Shown one piece after another: positions 12,429 through 23,124 of a DNA stretch of 64,000 nucleotides. A program made the position numbers and the translations under genes. The notes beneath the pieces were generated by a model. It saw only the letters and a program-made list of their open reading frames with translations. It was not told where the DNA came from and ran no database searches. Position 1 is the stretch's first letter. Every line of letters starts with the position of its first letter. Source of the DNA: Atrina japonica (lineage: Eukaryota; Mollusca; Bivalvia; Pterioida; Pinnidae); contig BROG01000258.1 of assembly GCA_030159075.1 (NCBI GenBank), forward strand, positions 790,001 through 854,000. Reading direction: 5' to 3'.

Positions 12429-13104
12429 GTAAGTATATGTAATACCGTCAATACATATTTAATTATCAACTTCCAGTCTTTCCCTAATACGTCTTAACAG
12501 GTTTTGAATAAACAAATAAAGTTTAGGTGTTTTTATAATCCAAAAATGCCACAGAAGCTTGACCTTTTTGTAGTGTATTTTCTCTCTGGTATCAAAGTTG
12601 CATTTACATTGTGTTAAATGTAAAAAGTCGTGTCTTCGTGTCTTTCATCTGTGCCTGCTACCCCCATTACTGCTATCATTCTAACTGTTGATTTAAAAAG
12701 TGAACAAATATTTATAGAATATGTCGAGTGCTAGGTTGGCGAGATTTTTCATTTGCTTTTCTACTTTCTAATGTGTTTGCATTAAGGAAATTATACGTGA
12801 CTTCATCAAGTATTTTGGGGTGCATTTTTCTCATTCAATCCACGTATACAAGAGACGAAGTTTTGGGTGTGTTCAATACATGAACAATTTGTAAAAGTGT
12901 ATTATAAATTGCACCAATCAATTTACATGTCTAATTCGACTGTCCACATTTAACTCCTTAGGATGGAATGTTTGCGGGATGGTTTCTACACAGTAATACC
13001 CGCTGATATACACCATGATGGATAGTTAAAATGATAGCAGTGATGAGTGTTGCAGACACATATGAAAGACACATCTTTTTATATTTACCAAAACGTAAAT
13101 ATAA

Positions 13105-13190
13105 CCTTTATACCCGAGGGGGCATGCAGAGTGTCCGGGTAGGGCATTGGTTAACGCACTCACCTCTCTCCAATGCAAGCCGGGTTCGAT
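13105..13190 (+). mobile_element. tRNA-like SINE head
   Basis: The segment reads tagggcattggttaacgcac (box A-like), then gccgggttcgatta (box B-like). The spacing and sequence are those of a tRNA-derived SINE head. No intact cloverleaf is evident. Confidence 0.5.
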
Positions 13191-13242
13191 TATCTGACTA
13201 TTGTAGTTTTCCGGGTTACCTGTGACATTTCAAATCAAGGTT

Positions 13243-13690
13243 TTCAAGCCAACATCAGCGTTAGCGAGAAACATTTATTAACATTTCATTAACATTTATG
13301 CATATTGCCTAGATTTTAGGAGACACCGCAAAAAAAAAATTATAAAGACTTTTATTATACAATAATCCGGATGACGATATTTTTCGTGTAATTTGTATTT
13401 GTTTTCCAAATGTCTGGATATGTCAATCTAAAAACGAAGTGAAAGTTCCCGTATTCAAGCCAACATCAGCGTTAGCGAGAAACATTTATTAACGTTTCAT
13501 TAACTTATTTATTTATGATATATATTGATATTCTAGATTTTAGGAGACACCGCAAAAAAAATTAATAAAGATGTTTTATTATACAATAATACGCGGATGA
13601 CGATATTTTTCGTGTAATTTGTATTTGTTTTCCAAATGTCTGGATATGTCATCCTTTATCTAAAAACGAAGTGAAAGTTCCCGTATTGAA
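13243..13690. repeat. Tandem duplication, period about 215 bp
   Basis: Two adjacent copies begin caagccaacatcagcgttag at about 13244 and 13457. Both continue through gattttaggagacaccgcaa and tacaataat to tgaaagttcccgtatt. They differ by small indels and substitutions; the second has extra bases at ttatttatgatatat. The left edge adjoins the tRNA-like head at 13105, so the duplicated unit may be the body of that SINE. Confidence 0.8.
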
Positions 13691-13873
13691 TCTCCTGGTA
13701 ATACAACGATTTTGGTACTTCGGTATGTAAATATTTCAACATAAATACAATTTTAATAATATGTTATTTGATCATAATGAAAACTACGGTTAGCCATTTT
13801 TTTTCTGATCTTACAAAATTTTCAATTGTACGAAACTGTAAGTAAAATCAGTCCATCCCACAGCCAAGTTGTA

Positions 13874-14235
13874 TTAAAGGGATATTAGCTGTGTTAAGCA
13901 AAAACATTTATTTCGCTTTTTCTACTTACGATACTTGTTCTTTATGTATAATAGCAATAAAGAGTTAAACAGGAACAAACAACCTTATAGTCTTATATAA
14001 TCTGTGAACATATGGTCAGGTCCAGTATGGTATGCATAAACAAAAAGTAAAGTAGAATAAATCATTTGCAAATGAATTATTGCTAAACTGAGTTTCGCAA
14101 GTAATTTTCATAAAATATATAAGGATTTAATAATTCTCTGTGTATATCTCTTTATGTTATTATTTATCAATCTGAGTAGTAAAAAAGGAAAGAAAAGTTT
14201 TTGAAAAAAAAACCCACAGCTAATGCTCCTTTTAA
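13874..14235 (+). mobile_element. MITE family A, complete copy
   Basis: About 362 bp bounded by inverted ends: ttaaagggatattagctgtg on the left and cacagctaatgctcctttt with ttaa on the right. The terminal TTAA at both ends could be the target duplication. The right subterminal segment (aatctgagtagtaaaaaagg) mirrors ttctacttac on the left. Three related copies occur at 40622, 41990 and 54126. There is no coding capacity, so it is a non-autonomous DNA element. Confidence 0.75.
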
Positions 14236-14594
14236 GTCATTTTATATTTGAGTAAATCTTCTACATGATATAGTCCGTGCTTAATACAATAGTTTATGTT
14301 AAATGATGTTATGTCCTAGTGGGGGAAATAATGTTACGACGTTGAAACACCAATAATTCATCTCCATTCAGCCATTCTTCATATTACGTCTAAATACGTC
14401 ATCTATTCATATCGTTTTTATTATGGGGGTTTCACCGTGTTTGGACATTTCAATGGAACCCCAGACAATCACGTATAATTTACAGGCACAATTTCAAGCC
14501 ATAAACATGATTATATAGAACACGTCTTTCAATGTCATATATATGTGGTTAAATTAAAGTGTTTCCTTCCCTTTGTTGTTGATTGTTATTGCAG

Positions 14595-14776
14595 AAATTA
14601 AGTTAGAAACAACCAGTACATGTTTCTCCCATTATAAAGTACGGCACTCCATACGTGTACAAGTGGATATAAATTGTATTAAAGAAGAATTTACAACCGC
14701 CACAATTGATGGGCGTACAACAGTTTATACTTCTCAAATTGGTGAACATGTTTACAACTGCTTTCAGAAGTGCTAG
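14595..14776 (+). CDS. Candidate terminal exon, small cysteine-containing protein
   Basis: A strong acceptor (ttgttgttgattgttattgcag) precedes an open frame of 60 codons that ends in TAG at 14774-14776. A canonical AATAAA lies six bases later. The encoded segment has four cysteines (TSTCFSHY, DINCIKEE, YNCFQKC at the end) and alternating hydrophobic and polar residues, compatible with a small extracellular domain. I recognise no family. It joins in phase to the exon at 12368-12428, although an exon between them cannot be excluded. Confidence 0.45.
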
Positions 14777-14781
14777 GGTTG

Positions 14782-14787
14782 AATAAA
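14782..14787 (+). terminator. Poly(A) signal AATAAA
   Basis: Canonical hexamer six bases after the stop codon of the terminal exon candidate. The short 3' UTR is unusual but possible. Confidence 0.4.
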
Positions 14788-15039
14788 TATTTGCAGATGA
14801 ACAATGCGATCACTTGAAATAATGCAAAAAACATTACCCCCTGTGAAATTGTAATTCATTTTGAATACTTGTTCTTTCTGTGTACTTCAATTTCTGTAAA
14901 TTCACTTGAAGTATAACTAATCTCAGCAGTAATCGTTAAGGAAGGTATATTTAGTATTTAATAATAATACGTCTTGAATACAAGCATTTGTGCAAATATA
15001 ACTCCGAATTTGTTAGCTTAGTTTATTGTTGTTTTAAGT

Positions 15040-15315
15040 CCCAAGAAGAATTATCTACTTATATAAAAACATTGCCAGCTACAAGCGAAGTGCCACAAAT
15101 TTTGTTAGATGCTATGGACTTACTCGGTTGTTTTTCATGCGTGTGGCGAAGAAATATTAACGACTATATCGAACATTATTGATCATGGCCATGAATCGGA
15201 AATCGAAAACAGAACTTTCCGTTTGCAGATCGAACGTTCTATCTTTAGACAACCACGGACGTCATCTCCTAATAAGACTAGATGTAATCGCAGCTCAACA
15301 TTGAAATTGAAATGA
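15040..15315 (+). pseudogene. Possible frameshifted coding relic
   Basis: One frame reads ELSTYIKTLPATSEVPQILL up to about 15115 and then degenerates. An overlapping frame continues with CGEEILTTISNIIDHG and IENRTFRLQIERSIF to a stop at 15315. The two would join with one frameshift. A TTTTAAG acceptor-like site precedes the first part. I do not recognise the protein; it may be an old transposon frame or chance. Confidence 0.2.
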
Positions 15316-15572
15316 ACCCAGTAAAATGACTACAAATGAGAATGGATTATCAAGAATACAACTATTCAACCCCTTTCGTCTCTAGAACAGTTAATGATAA
15401 AAAGTCCCATTAGTTTGAGCAATACTACAAATTTTAGGGAGATTCCTATACTTTATACAGTAGCGAATATTGTATTATGCAGCAGTACAGTGAGGAGGTA
15501 TAATAGTTTAATGAGTTTCGATTCGGCGATCATTAGAATTCTAATAAGTACATTAACTAAAGCGTTTACCGC

Positions 15573-15655
15573 GAGATGGACAACAGATCAAAATTAGACA
15601 AACACATACCTCAGAAAAATAAAGAGGCGAGATCAGGTGCCTCGGAGATGTTAGA
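15573..15655 (-). mobile_element. Penelope-like 3' tail (tail 5b, minus strand)
   Basis: The plus strand reads attagacaaacacatacctc, then gagatcaggtgcctcgg. It matches the reverse complement of the family tail. Confidence 0.5.
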
Positions 15656-16843
15656 GCCCCTTGCCGCACGGTCAAAGTAGTATAGGGGTTTTTCTTGCTT
15701 CATTAAGAGACCAGAAAGGAATGGAATAAAGCTTGTGGGGAATACGATGTAGACGTGATGTCATGTTACCCGTAACGTAAATGTGACGAAGTTGTGGCAC
15801 TTTGTTGTAGTTATCTATGGTATGGATGATATACATACATGTTTGCACAATATCATCTAATAATTATAATCCATTGACAAATGCAAATTGTTCGGGAATA
15901 AATGATCCTAATTTATCTTACAAAATTTCAAATTTCATCCATTACCTTGATATTTAATATATTTGAACAGCATACATAATCGTTACACGAGTATCTTCAA
16001 TAACGTTGTAGTTTAGAATTTCCGATTTTTTGTAAATTGAAAATAAGTTCTCGCTCGCTTAGCGAAAATATACTAATTTAAAAAAAATCAAACAAAAAAT
16101 AAAAAAAACAAAAACACACCTGCAAGTAGTATATAATATTATAATCATGTAAATACTTATGAGACAATACTAACAGTGTGTAATCCTGACAAATACTGAC
16201 GCATTTATTAGAGTAACCCACTCTAAGTAGCCCACGATATTATCATTTTATTACTTCCTCCAATTTAAAACAAATTGTGCACCAGTCAATTAATACAAGC
16301 ATATCACAGCAACATTTTCGCATCTTTGCTCAATATTTCATTTTGTTAGCAGTATTACCCATTTGAAATATGATTAGGTGATAAAAACAGTGTAAATTAC
16401 ACGGTATATCTTGGCAAGACACCGGTAATACATCATTAAGCATTTATCTGTCTAATCCAAAAATAAATAGACAGTGTTTCATAAATAAATAAATACGAAT
16501 CTTCACCTCTTTTAAATCAAAGCAAGTAGTAGGACATATGCTCACATTTCACAATAAAAAATGGCAAATCTTTCAACACATTTATGGGTCCAAGGCCAAT
16601 TTGTAAAGACGGAAATACAAGCGTATTTTGTTTTATTCATTTACCGACTATTTCTTAACATATTCCTCGATCATTTTCTTTTCATATCCTTAAGATGAAC
16701 AGGAAAATAATTTTTTCGAAAAAGGGGAAGAAACCCTCTAGAAAGGTGGTAAAGATATTGTATACAAAGGAAGTGAAGAAACCCTCTGCAAATGAGATAA
16801 TGGGCTAAGTGATGTAAGGATTTTCGTAAAAAAACACGTAAGA
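15656..16843. other. AT-rich DNA, no feature seen
   Basis: No exon, RNA gene or repeat boundary recognised. Confidence 0.35.
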
Positions 16844-17026
16844 TACAGTGAAACCTGTATATAAAGACCCCCTTAGGGACACAAACAAAACCGGTCTTTA
16901 TAGGGAGGTGGTCTTTATATAGAGGTTGATTCGTATACAAATGGTACTATTGGGGACAGCAAAAAACGGTCTTCATGACCCGGTCGTCTTTATAAACAGG
17001 TGTTGGCTAAAACAGGTTTTACTGTA
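16844..17026. mobile_element. TIR element family B, copy 1
   Basis: About 183 bp bounded by the inverted ends tacagtgaaacctgta and aacaggttttactgta. The interior contains repeated ggtctttata motifs. The same terminal motif bounds segments at 27931-28092 and 56069-56526. The interiors diverge but share phrases such as gtggcctttaa. There is no coding capacity. The minus-strand ORF at 16671-16940 is a by-product. Confidence 0.6.
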
Positions 17027-17321
17027 TGCCTGTATGACTACATCCTGTTTTATAATCATTACGTAAATGTTTTACAAGTACTGCAAGTGATCATACAAAC
17101 ATGACGTATGATTTAAAAAGAAATATACAATGTTATACAGATATTAATAAGTATATTCCTGTATATATAGCGACTCCTGTTTTGTACATCTATTTATTAA
17201 CCAATGACTTAAAATACACAGGAAATTGTACATTAAATACGATTTCGTGTGTCTGAAAACTGATCATTAATACAGGGCTAATACAGAAAAGCCAGTTAAT
17301 ACAGAATTTTTATTTTGTCTA

Positions 17322-17425
17322 ATACTGAATTTCCACTTGGGTCTTGGGTCTCGATCAGCTGTATTGGCCCTCCGCCTCGAGCCAATACAGCTGACCTCGA
17401 CCCAAAAGTACTGTACTCGGACATA
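17322..17425. repeat. Imperfect hairpin-forming inverted repeat
   Basis: The left arm (gggtctcgatcagctgtattggc) is followed by a loop of about 12 bases (cctccgcctcga) and the right arm (gccaatacagctgacctcgaccc). Weaker pairing extends outward between taatactgaat and the ctcggacataatac side. Because it is palindromic, frames on both strands translate to similar peptides (RANTADRDP, RANTADLDP). Confidence 0.7.
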
Positions 17426-18914
17426 ATACAGGATCAATATGAAAACACTCATTTAATAACACCCCAGTATAAATTACTGAGGTTACGAAAATGTTCTAGT
17501 GGACGAGCAGTGTTCTTCTATATCGGAGGTATAAAAATATTCAGTAAATTAAAACTGCAAAGCCAAAATTTCGAAATAGGCTTGAACGGAGGAAAAAACT
17601 ATATTTGATTAAGATAATATATAGTATCAGAATTTCAACGATAATTAAACGAACAGGATATTTGCAATAGGAAAATGTGGAAAATGTGGATACTGATTTC
17701 CAGTGAAAATTTTATACCTTTTTCTAGATAAAAATTCTACTTGATAAAAGCAGTTTAACTTTTTGTCTATTATAACAAAATTTTCATTACGCTATACAAA
17801 AGAAATGTATCTATTGTACACAGTCAGAAGCAATGTTCGTCATTAAAATGTGGTTCTACAGTCCTAGTGACATCTTAACTACCCAGGAAGCAATCATCAA
17901 CAATTAACTTCAACGATCTAGTGTGTGTTGTGATACACATTAAAATTTCCTCTTTGTATTGATAAATGGAAAATGAAAGACAACCAACAAAAGCTATAAT
18001 CTGCCTCCTCTGTTGTCTTGTTGACTGAGGGTTGTCCTAGATGCTACGTTTATTGAACAACCACAGTTTCTACTATTTCACCTTTCCGTGGTTAAGATCT
18101 TTAAGTTGAAAAAGAAGATTTGCCCTGAGCTCAACAAAGTGTCAGACAGTGCCATTCATACAATCTTGTTAATGAAAAAACCAAATCAAGATTTTGAGCT
18201 TTATTCAATACTTCGAGAGATAAAATTACCCCCAACAAGCGATAGATGTATCAAGATTTACTCAAGCATTGTGAAGGTTGAGTAACCATCAAGAATAAAC
18301 ATACTAATTGGTATGAAAGCAAACGAGCCTGCCTTATAGGCAGTTGATGCTATCACGGCTGATAAACCCTTTTCTCTATACTTTCAAACAATTAAAATAT
18401 GCGCTCCGTTGATTCGAGTTCAATTTATGGCAAAAATACGACCGTTATCACCGCTTAGCCTACTTTAAAACTGAAATGGGATAATTCTATTAAGGACCGA
18501 AGAACCGCTTCTTTCTTTATCTTTGTTGAAAACTGCTACATTCAATAAAGAAATGTTAATACCACTGAAACTAATTGAACGGCCATTGTATTCGTTTCTT
18601 TGCATCGGTTTTGAGTTCTATGCGAGTTTGTTTTACGTAGATTCAAACGTTTTGTAATACATAAGGCGCTGAATTATCTACAAATAATCTGAGTCAGAGT
18701 TACATATCTACTCATTGAGCAGTATGGGATTCGAACTCAATGCGTCATTTTGCAAGAATTACGTTTTCCTATCTATACTTTTCCCTCCAGAACCTGTTAT
18801 GAGTCTTGAATTACTTCAACCCTAATTTATTTCAAATTGTATAACTTGTAATTTGTTTAAAAGAAAAAATCATGTCACATAATATAAAGTTTTACAAATT
18901 AATTTTCTACTCAC

Positions 18915-19054
18915 GGTATCATCTCCGGCCTCCCACGTAAGATTGACTGTGTCCACTTCCGGGGGAATGACAGGTATATTTTTATCAAAATTAGGGTCAC
19001 GTATATATGGTGCAACAGCTCCATCACTTATTATAAATATATCTACTGGATACC
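18915..19054 (-). CDS. WIF1: WIF1-like exon 2 (WIF domain)
   Basis: The acceptor tactcaatattgcag precedes the exon and a gtgagtag donor follows it. The 140 bp contribute two bases to a split Gly codon and then 46 codons, ending in phase 0. The protein segment contains YPVDIFIISDGAVAPY and PVIPPEVDTVNLTWEAG. The spacing of IxP, the hydrophobic strand and the TW pair is that of the WIF domain, and IISDGxxAP parallels WIF1 more closely than the related RYK receptor. WIF1 is a secreted Wnt antagonist. The remaining WIF strands and EGF repeats should lie to the left; I could not find them. Confidence 0.75.
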
Positions 19055-20102
19055 CTGCAATATTGAGTAAAAATATATATAAAATGTTACATCTGAGCGT
19101 CATTTTACTGCTGTATATTGCCATGTGTATATTTTATCGTAATGATAGCTACAGTAAATGGCCCGTAACTGTGTGTGATTAATTATGTATGATTTATTAT
19201 AATAGTAATTTTGGTGATCTGTTTATTCGTAAAAGATGAATACATAATAAATGAAAAAAGAAACATATCCGATTTCTGATACTTATTTGATCCACTCTCT
19301 ATTTTCTTAAATGTGTGTGTATTTATATTTTCCTGATATTGAATAAAACGCATGCCAAAGTGATTGTTGATAATTATATAAAAGCGGATGTGTGGCTTTA
19401 GTATGCGGTGATATAAATCCTGCCTGGTAAGCAGATGCATTAGCGAAATTTAAACTTGTTTACAGCTCACTGGAAGATGACCCACGGTCAAGTCGGCCTA
19501 CTCTTACAAAGGGAACGGTGACTTCTTTGGAAAGCCCCCAAATTAATTAATGTTGATGGGATAGCTCGGAGTGCTCCAAGGTGTATGTCAAACGTATGTG
19601 TAATGTGTCTCAACGAAAACATTTATGAAAAGGGTCGCTGATTATCATTGGGATCCCGAGACCCCCAGTGCAGTGGAAGCACTGTGGACCAACCATGCTA
19701 TATAAAGCTATTTCTTATAATTCTGATTGTAGCTAATCGAATTGTTTTATGAATCGAACAAATTTTAAATCCATTTGCATGGAACCAAATGTTCTGATGA
19801 TAAACGCAAGATTACCAAAGACGGAAGATTTAGAATATTTATCTTAAGGTTTAGACAGTTTGAAGAAATATCGGGTATAAAAGAATTAAGATAAATTGGA
19901 ACTTTATTGGAATAAAGAGAAAACAAATGTATTTTCCACCTGCAGTATATACCTTACCGTTTGAACTTTTCCCCCTCACAACTGATGACTACAAGTGGCC
20001 TTTATTAAATTATTTGGTAAATTTAAAAAAGCATTTTCTTTAAAACGCACACAAACTATATCCATAGTTTTCTGAAAAACTCTAACAGTGAAAAACACAC
20101 AC

Positions 20103-20103
<1 letters not shown>

Positions 20104-20191
<88 letters not shown>
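20104..20191. repeat. (AT)n microsatellite
   Basis: Uninterrupted ta repeats of more than 80 bases, followed by a short ttta run. Confidence 0.95.
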
Positions 20192-20195
<4 letters not shown>

Positions 20196-21309
20196 TTATT
20201 TATTTATATATTGTGTATGTTGTGCAGGAAGCCGGTATTTCATAGCGTTTATTCCGTGTACTGTTGAATACATTAGAAGATAAAAACTAAGTTTACAAGT
20301 TATGCTTTTGTAATGAGTCTGTTGAATGGTTTTCTAATGAGAAAACTGCTGTGTAGGGATCGCAGAATTTCCTAATGGAAACCCGATATGTTTCAGTTAC
20401 AACAGGAAATCAGTCTTAGTTCCAATGATTTGAATTATTCAACATCTAGGGAAATAAGTCGAGAACTCGCAAAATGTAAAATAATATTTTTCCTGAATTC
20501 TTTATGAATCTAAATTCAAAACTGTACTACACAACTTTATTTCAGGTCTTTGTCTTTCATTTACAAATGCAATCATTTTGAATGTTTCGTACGTGTACTT
20601 TTATACATTTTTATACCGGTATGTAAAGGGTTAATTTTGGTTCGGTTAAAAGTATCCATAATTTTCTAAATAAAACTTTATAATTTTGGGGACAATTTAG
20701 GTTAATTTTGTTGTAGTATCAGAGGGTGAACTTACTGAAATGAGAGAATACCATGAATTATATATAGAATATTTATAAAATAAGGAATAACTGAGGAATG
20801 ATATTTATTTTCAATTCTAGACATTTAAACAAGCAGAGTTGCTCTCTTTGATACTTAATCATTTAAATAAATTATTTTCGCCCTCAGTATTAAAAGCTAC
20901 ATGAAATGCCACAATCCATAAAGGATACGAGCCACATCAAAGCAAATATACAAATATATATCGAATAGAAACGCACACAATTCCAGATATTTTCTTTGCG
21001 GAAACAATTTTTCTTTATAAAAGTGGAATTTGATTTTGATAAAAAAGGTAATGTAATGGCAATGAAATGTGAAATTTCAATACTTTTTGCAGGCAGGTTT
21101 ACATTTTAATTAAATAAATGTTAAACAAGAAAATTAAAATGGTAGTCACTAGAGTAAAAGGAATCTAAACAAACACGTTATAGACGAATACCTGAACAGT
21201 TAGTCTAATGTTTCATACCCGTATATATACACTATACTTAAATTGCTATACAAAATTAATAATTCCTGAATTGTTAAAAATATAACAATGGTTGAAAAAT
21301 ACATGCAGG

Positions 21310-21403
21310 GTTATATATATCCATATATCCATATATCCATCTATCTACCTATCTATCCACCTGTCTACATTCCTTTCTTCTTTCCTATCTATCTATCTGC
21401 CTG

Positions 21404-21488
<85 letters not shown>

Positions 21489-21524
21489 TTACCTATCTAT
21501 CCAACTATCTATATTCCTTCATTC

Positions 21525-21596
<72 letters not shown>

Positions 21597-21832
21597 TTAT
21601 TCATGTATGTATGTATGTATGTATGTATGTATGTATGTATGTATGTATGTATGTATGTATGTATGCATGTATCTATCTATCTATCTATCTATCTATTTTC
21701 TATCTATCAATATATCTATTTATGTATGTATATATCTGTCTATCAATCAATCTACCTCTCTATCTATTTATGTATGTATATATTCATCTTTCTATCTATC
21801 TTATACATTTATCAATCATATCTATCTGATGT
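21310..21832. repeat. (TATC)n/(TATG)n tetranucleotide array
   Basis: About 500 bp of tatc repeats interrupted by variant blocks, with a central tatg block at about 21604-21670. Having no stop in the period, it opens a 228-codon Ser/Tyr/Leu/Ile frame, which is an artefact. Confidence 0.95.
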
Positions 21833-22265
21833 GTATAAGTTCAGGAAATTAGCGTCTAAGCTAAAACAAATTCAAATGAAGTTTCACAATTTTGAAATAC
21901 TTTATTCTCGAAATTTGTATATAAATATACAATGTCCACTTTGTATAGCACATGCAAGTACACACACTGTGTAAATTTTGATATGAACATACTGTGAACA
22001 CTCAATACATTAAGACACGAAGACGTTCTTTATGAATTCATAAAATCGACGCTATAATCTGAGTTTGCCTCGCTTCTTCCGTCAATACGCCGGTGATGTT
22101 GATGAGAGCTACCAAGAAATATACACGTGAGCATATGGAATACATTTACTGCAAGTAGATATTTAAGTGTGTGTGTAACAAGCTTTATGTATGAGGGAAA
22201 CGCTTATTTCACAGAAATTTGTGAATAATTATGATAAATGTTTGATGCAGACAGAAACAACTTAC

Positions 22266-22377
22266 CGATAAAATTTGCGACCTGGTTTCCGTCTATCCAA
22301 AGCGATAGTCTTGTTTTTGCAACACATATTGTGAAGGTTGTAAGAATTGAAAGAATCTGTTGGACGCGGTATCTCAT
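22266..22377 (-). CDS. WIF1: WIF1-like exon 1 (signal peptide, start of WIF domain)
   Basis: The chosen ATG (22377-22375) gives MRYRVQQ followed by a hydrophobic stretch (ILSILTTFTICVA), a good secretory signal peptide. RLSLWIDGNQVANFIG then matches the LWIDxxQxxxxIG opening of WIF1 WIF domains. The exon ends with one base of a Gly codon at the consensus donor gtaagttg. That phase joins exactly to exon 2 at 19054. An in-frame upstream ATG at 22395 would place polar residues ahead of the signal, so I prefer 22377. The first 84 residues of the protein are encoded in this window. Confidence 0.75.
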
Positions 22378-22683
22378 GGTTATATGGAAACTCATGTGAC
22401 CCTTCTGAAGGGAACGTTTGTCTTCAAACACAAATTACACGGAGAAAATTAACTTGGTAAGTAGCAAGCAATTTTCATGTTCTCCTTATTTTTCATAACT
22501 GTTTAAAGTGTTGTAACTCCCATAAATGAGATTTCGAACAAATCACTTCGCTTGTGTGAAATCCTATCATGATTATGTCATGTCGTTTTAAAATGATGTT
22601 ACACACAATATCACATGCTTAAGTGGAAAGACGAAAATGTTATCCCTACTCCAAAGACTGTTGAAATAAAATTCATTTCCTGG

Positions 22684-23124
22684 TCATTTATCCATTTCAG
22701 CCTCTGAGTGTTTGAAATAGCGTGTGTCTTCTGCCGTAGTGGACAGTGGATACGAGAAGAAATAACCTGCCGACACGGATAAAGGCCACATCAATTCTTT
22801 GTTACGCTGGTCTGGATTTGAAGTCTCGATATTTGAACTGATTTGGTGTCTCGCAGGAACAATATATTCAAAGCTTAGAACATAACAACGGTACATCTCC
22901 TACATACTTTCCTCACCGTGAAAATGGTTACCATTCAACCCGAACGATTCTTGATAACGGATCTTTCTGGTTTCTACTCCGGTAGCACTACAACTTGCTA
23001 ACTGGAGAAGATATAAAATACGTATATTATTTCTCTCGATGTCCAATACACATTGTAATGCTGATCTACGGCTTAATCGGCTTTTATGAAAGTGTTCAAA
23101 ATTGTAGGAGTATTTATTTATCAT
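22684..23124 (-). CDS. Possible coding segments, unrecognised
   Basis: Two neighbouring minus-strand frames look protein-like: 23124-22900 (with GVETRKIRYQESFGLNG) and 22896-22684 (with SNIETSNPDQRNKELMWPL, ending EAEMDK then stop). The second resembles a polar cytoplasmic tail. I could not find donor and acceptor sites whose phases join them to each other or to the exon at 26086. They lie just upstream of the WIF1-like start and could be the 3' end of the neighbouring minus-strand gene. Confidence 0.2.

Larger units (their letters stand above)
19055..22265 (-). other. Intron 1 of the WIF1-like gene
   Basis: It is bounded by gtaagttg (minus strand, 22265) and ttgcag (19055). It holds a pure (AT)n tract, a long TATC/TATG microsatellite and AT-rich DNA without other recognisable features. 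Confidence 0.6.

Noticed and set aside
16671..16940. 89-codon minus-strand ORF
   Set aside because: It overlaps TIR element family B and its aromatic-rich peptide follows the repeated ggtctttata motifs.
21288..21974. 228-codon plus-strand frame rich in Ser, Tyr, Leu and Ile
   Set aside because: It is a translation of a tetranucleotide microsatellite. Overlapping frames are open as well.
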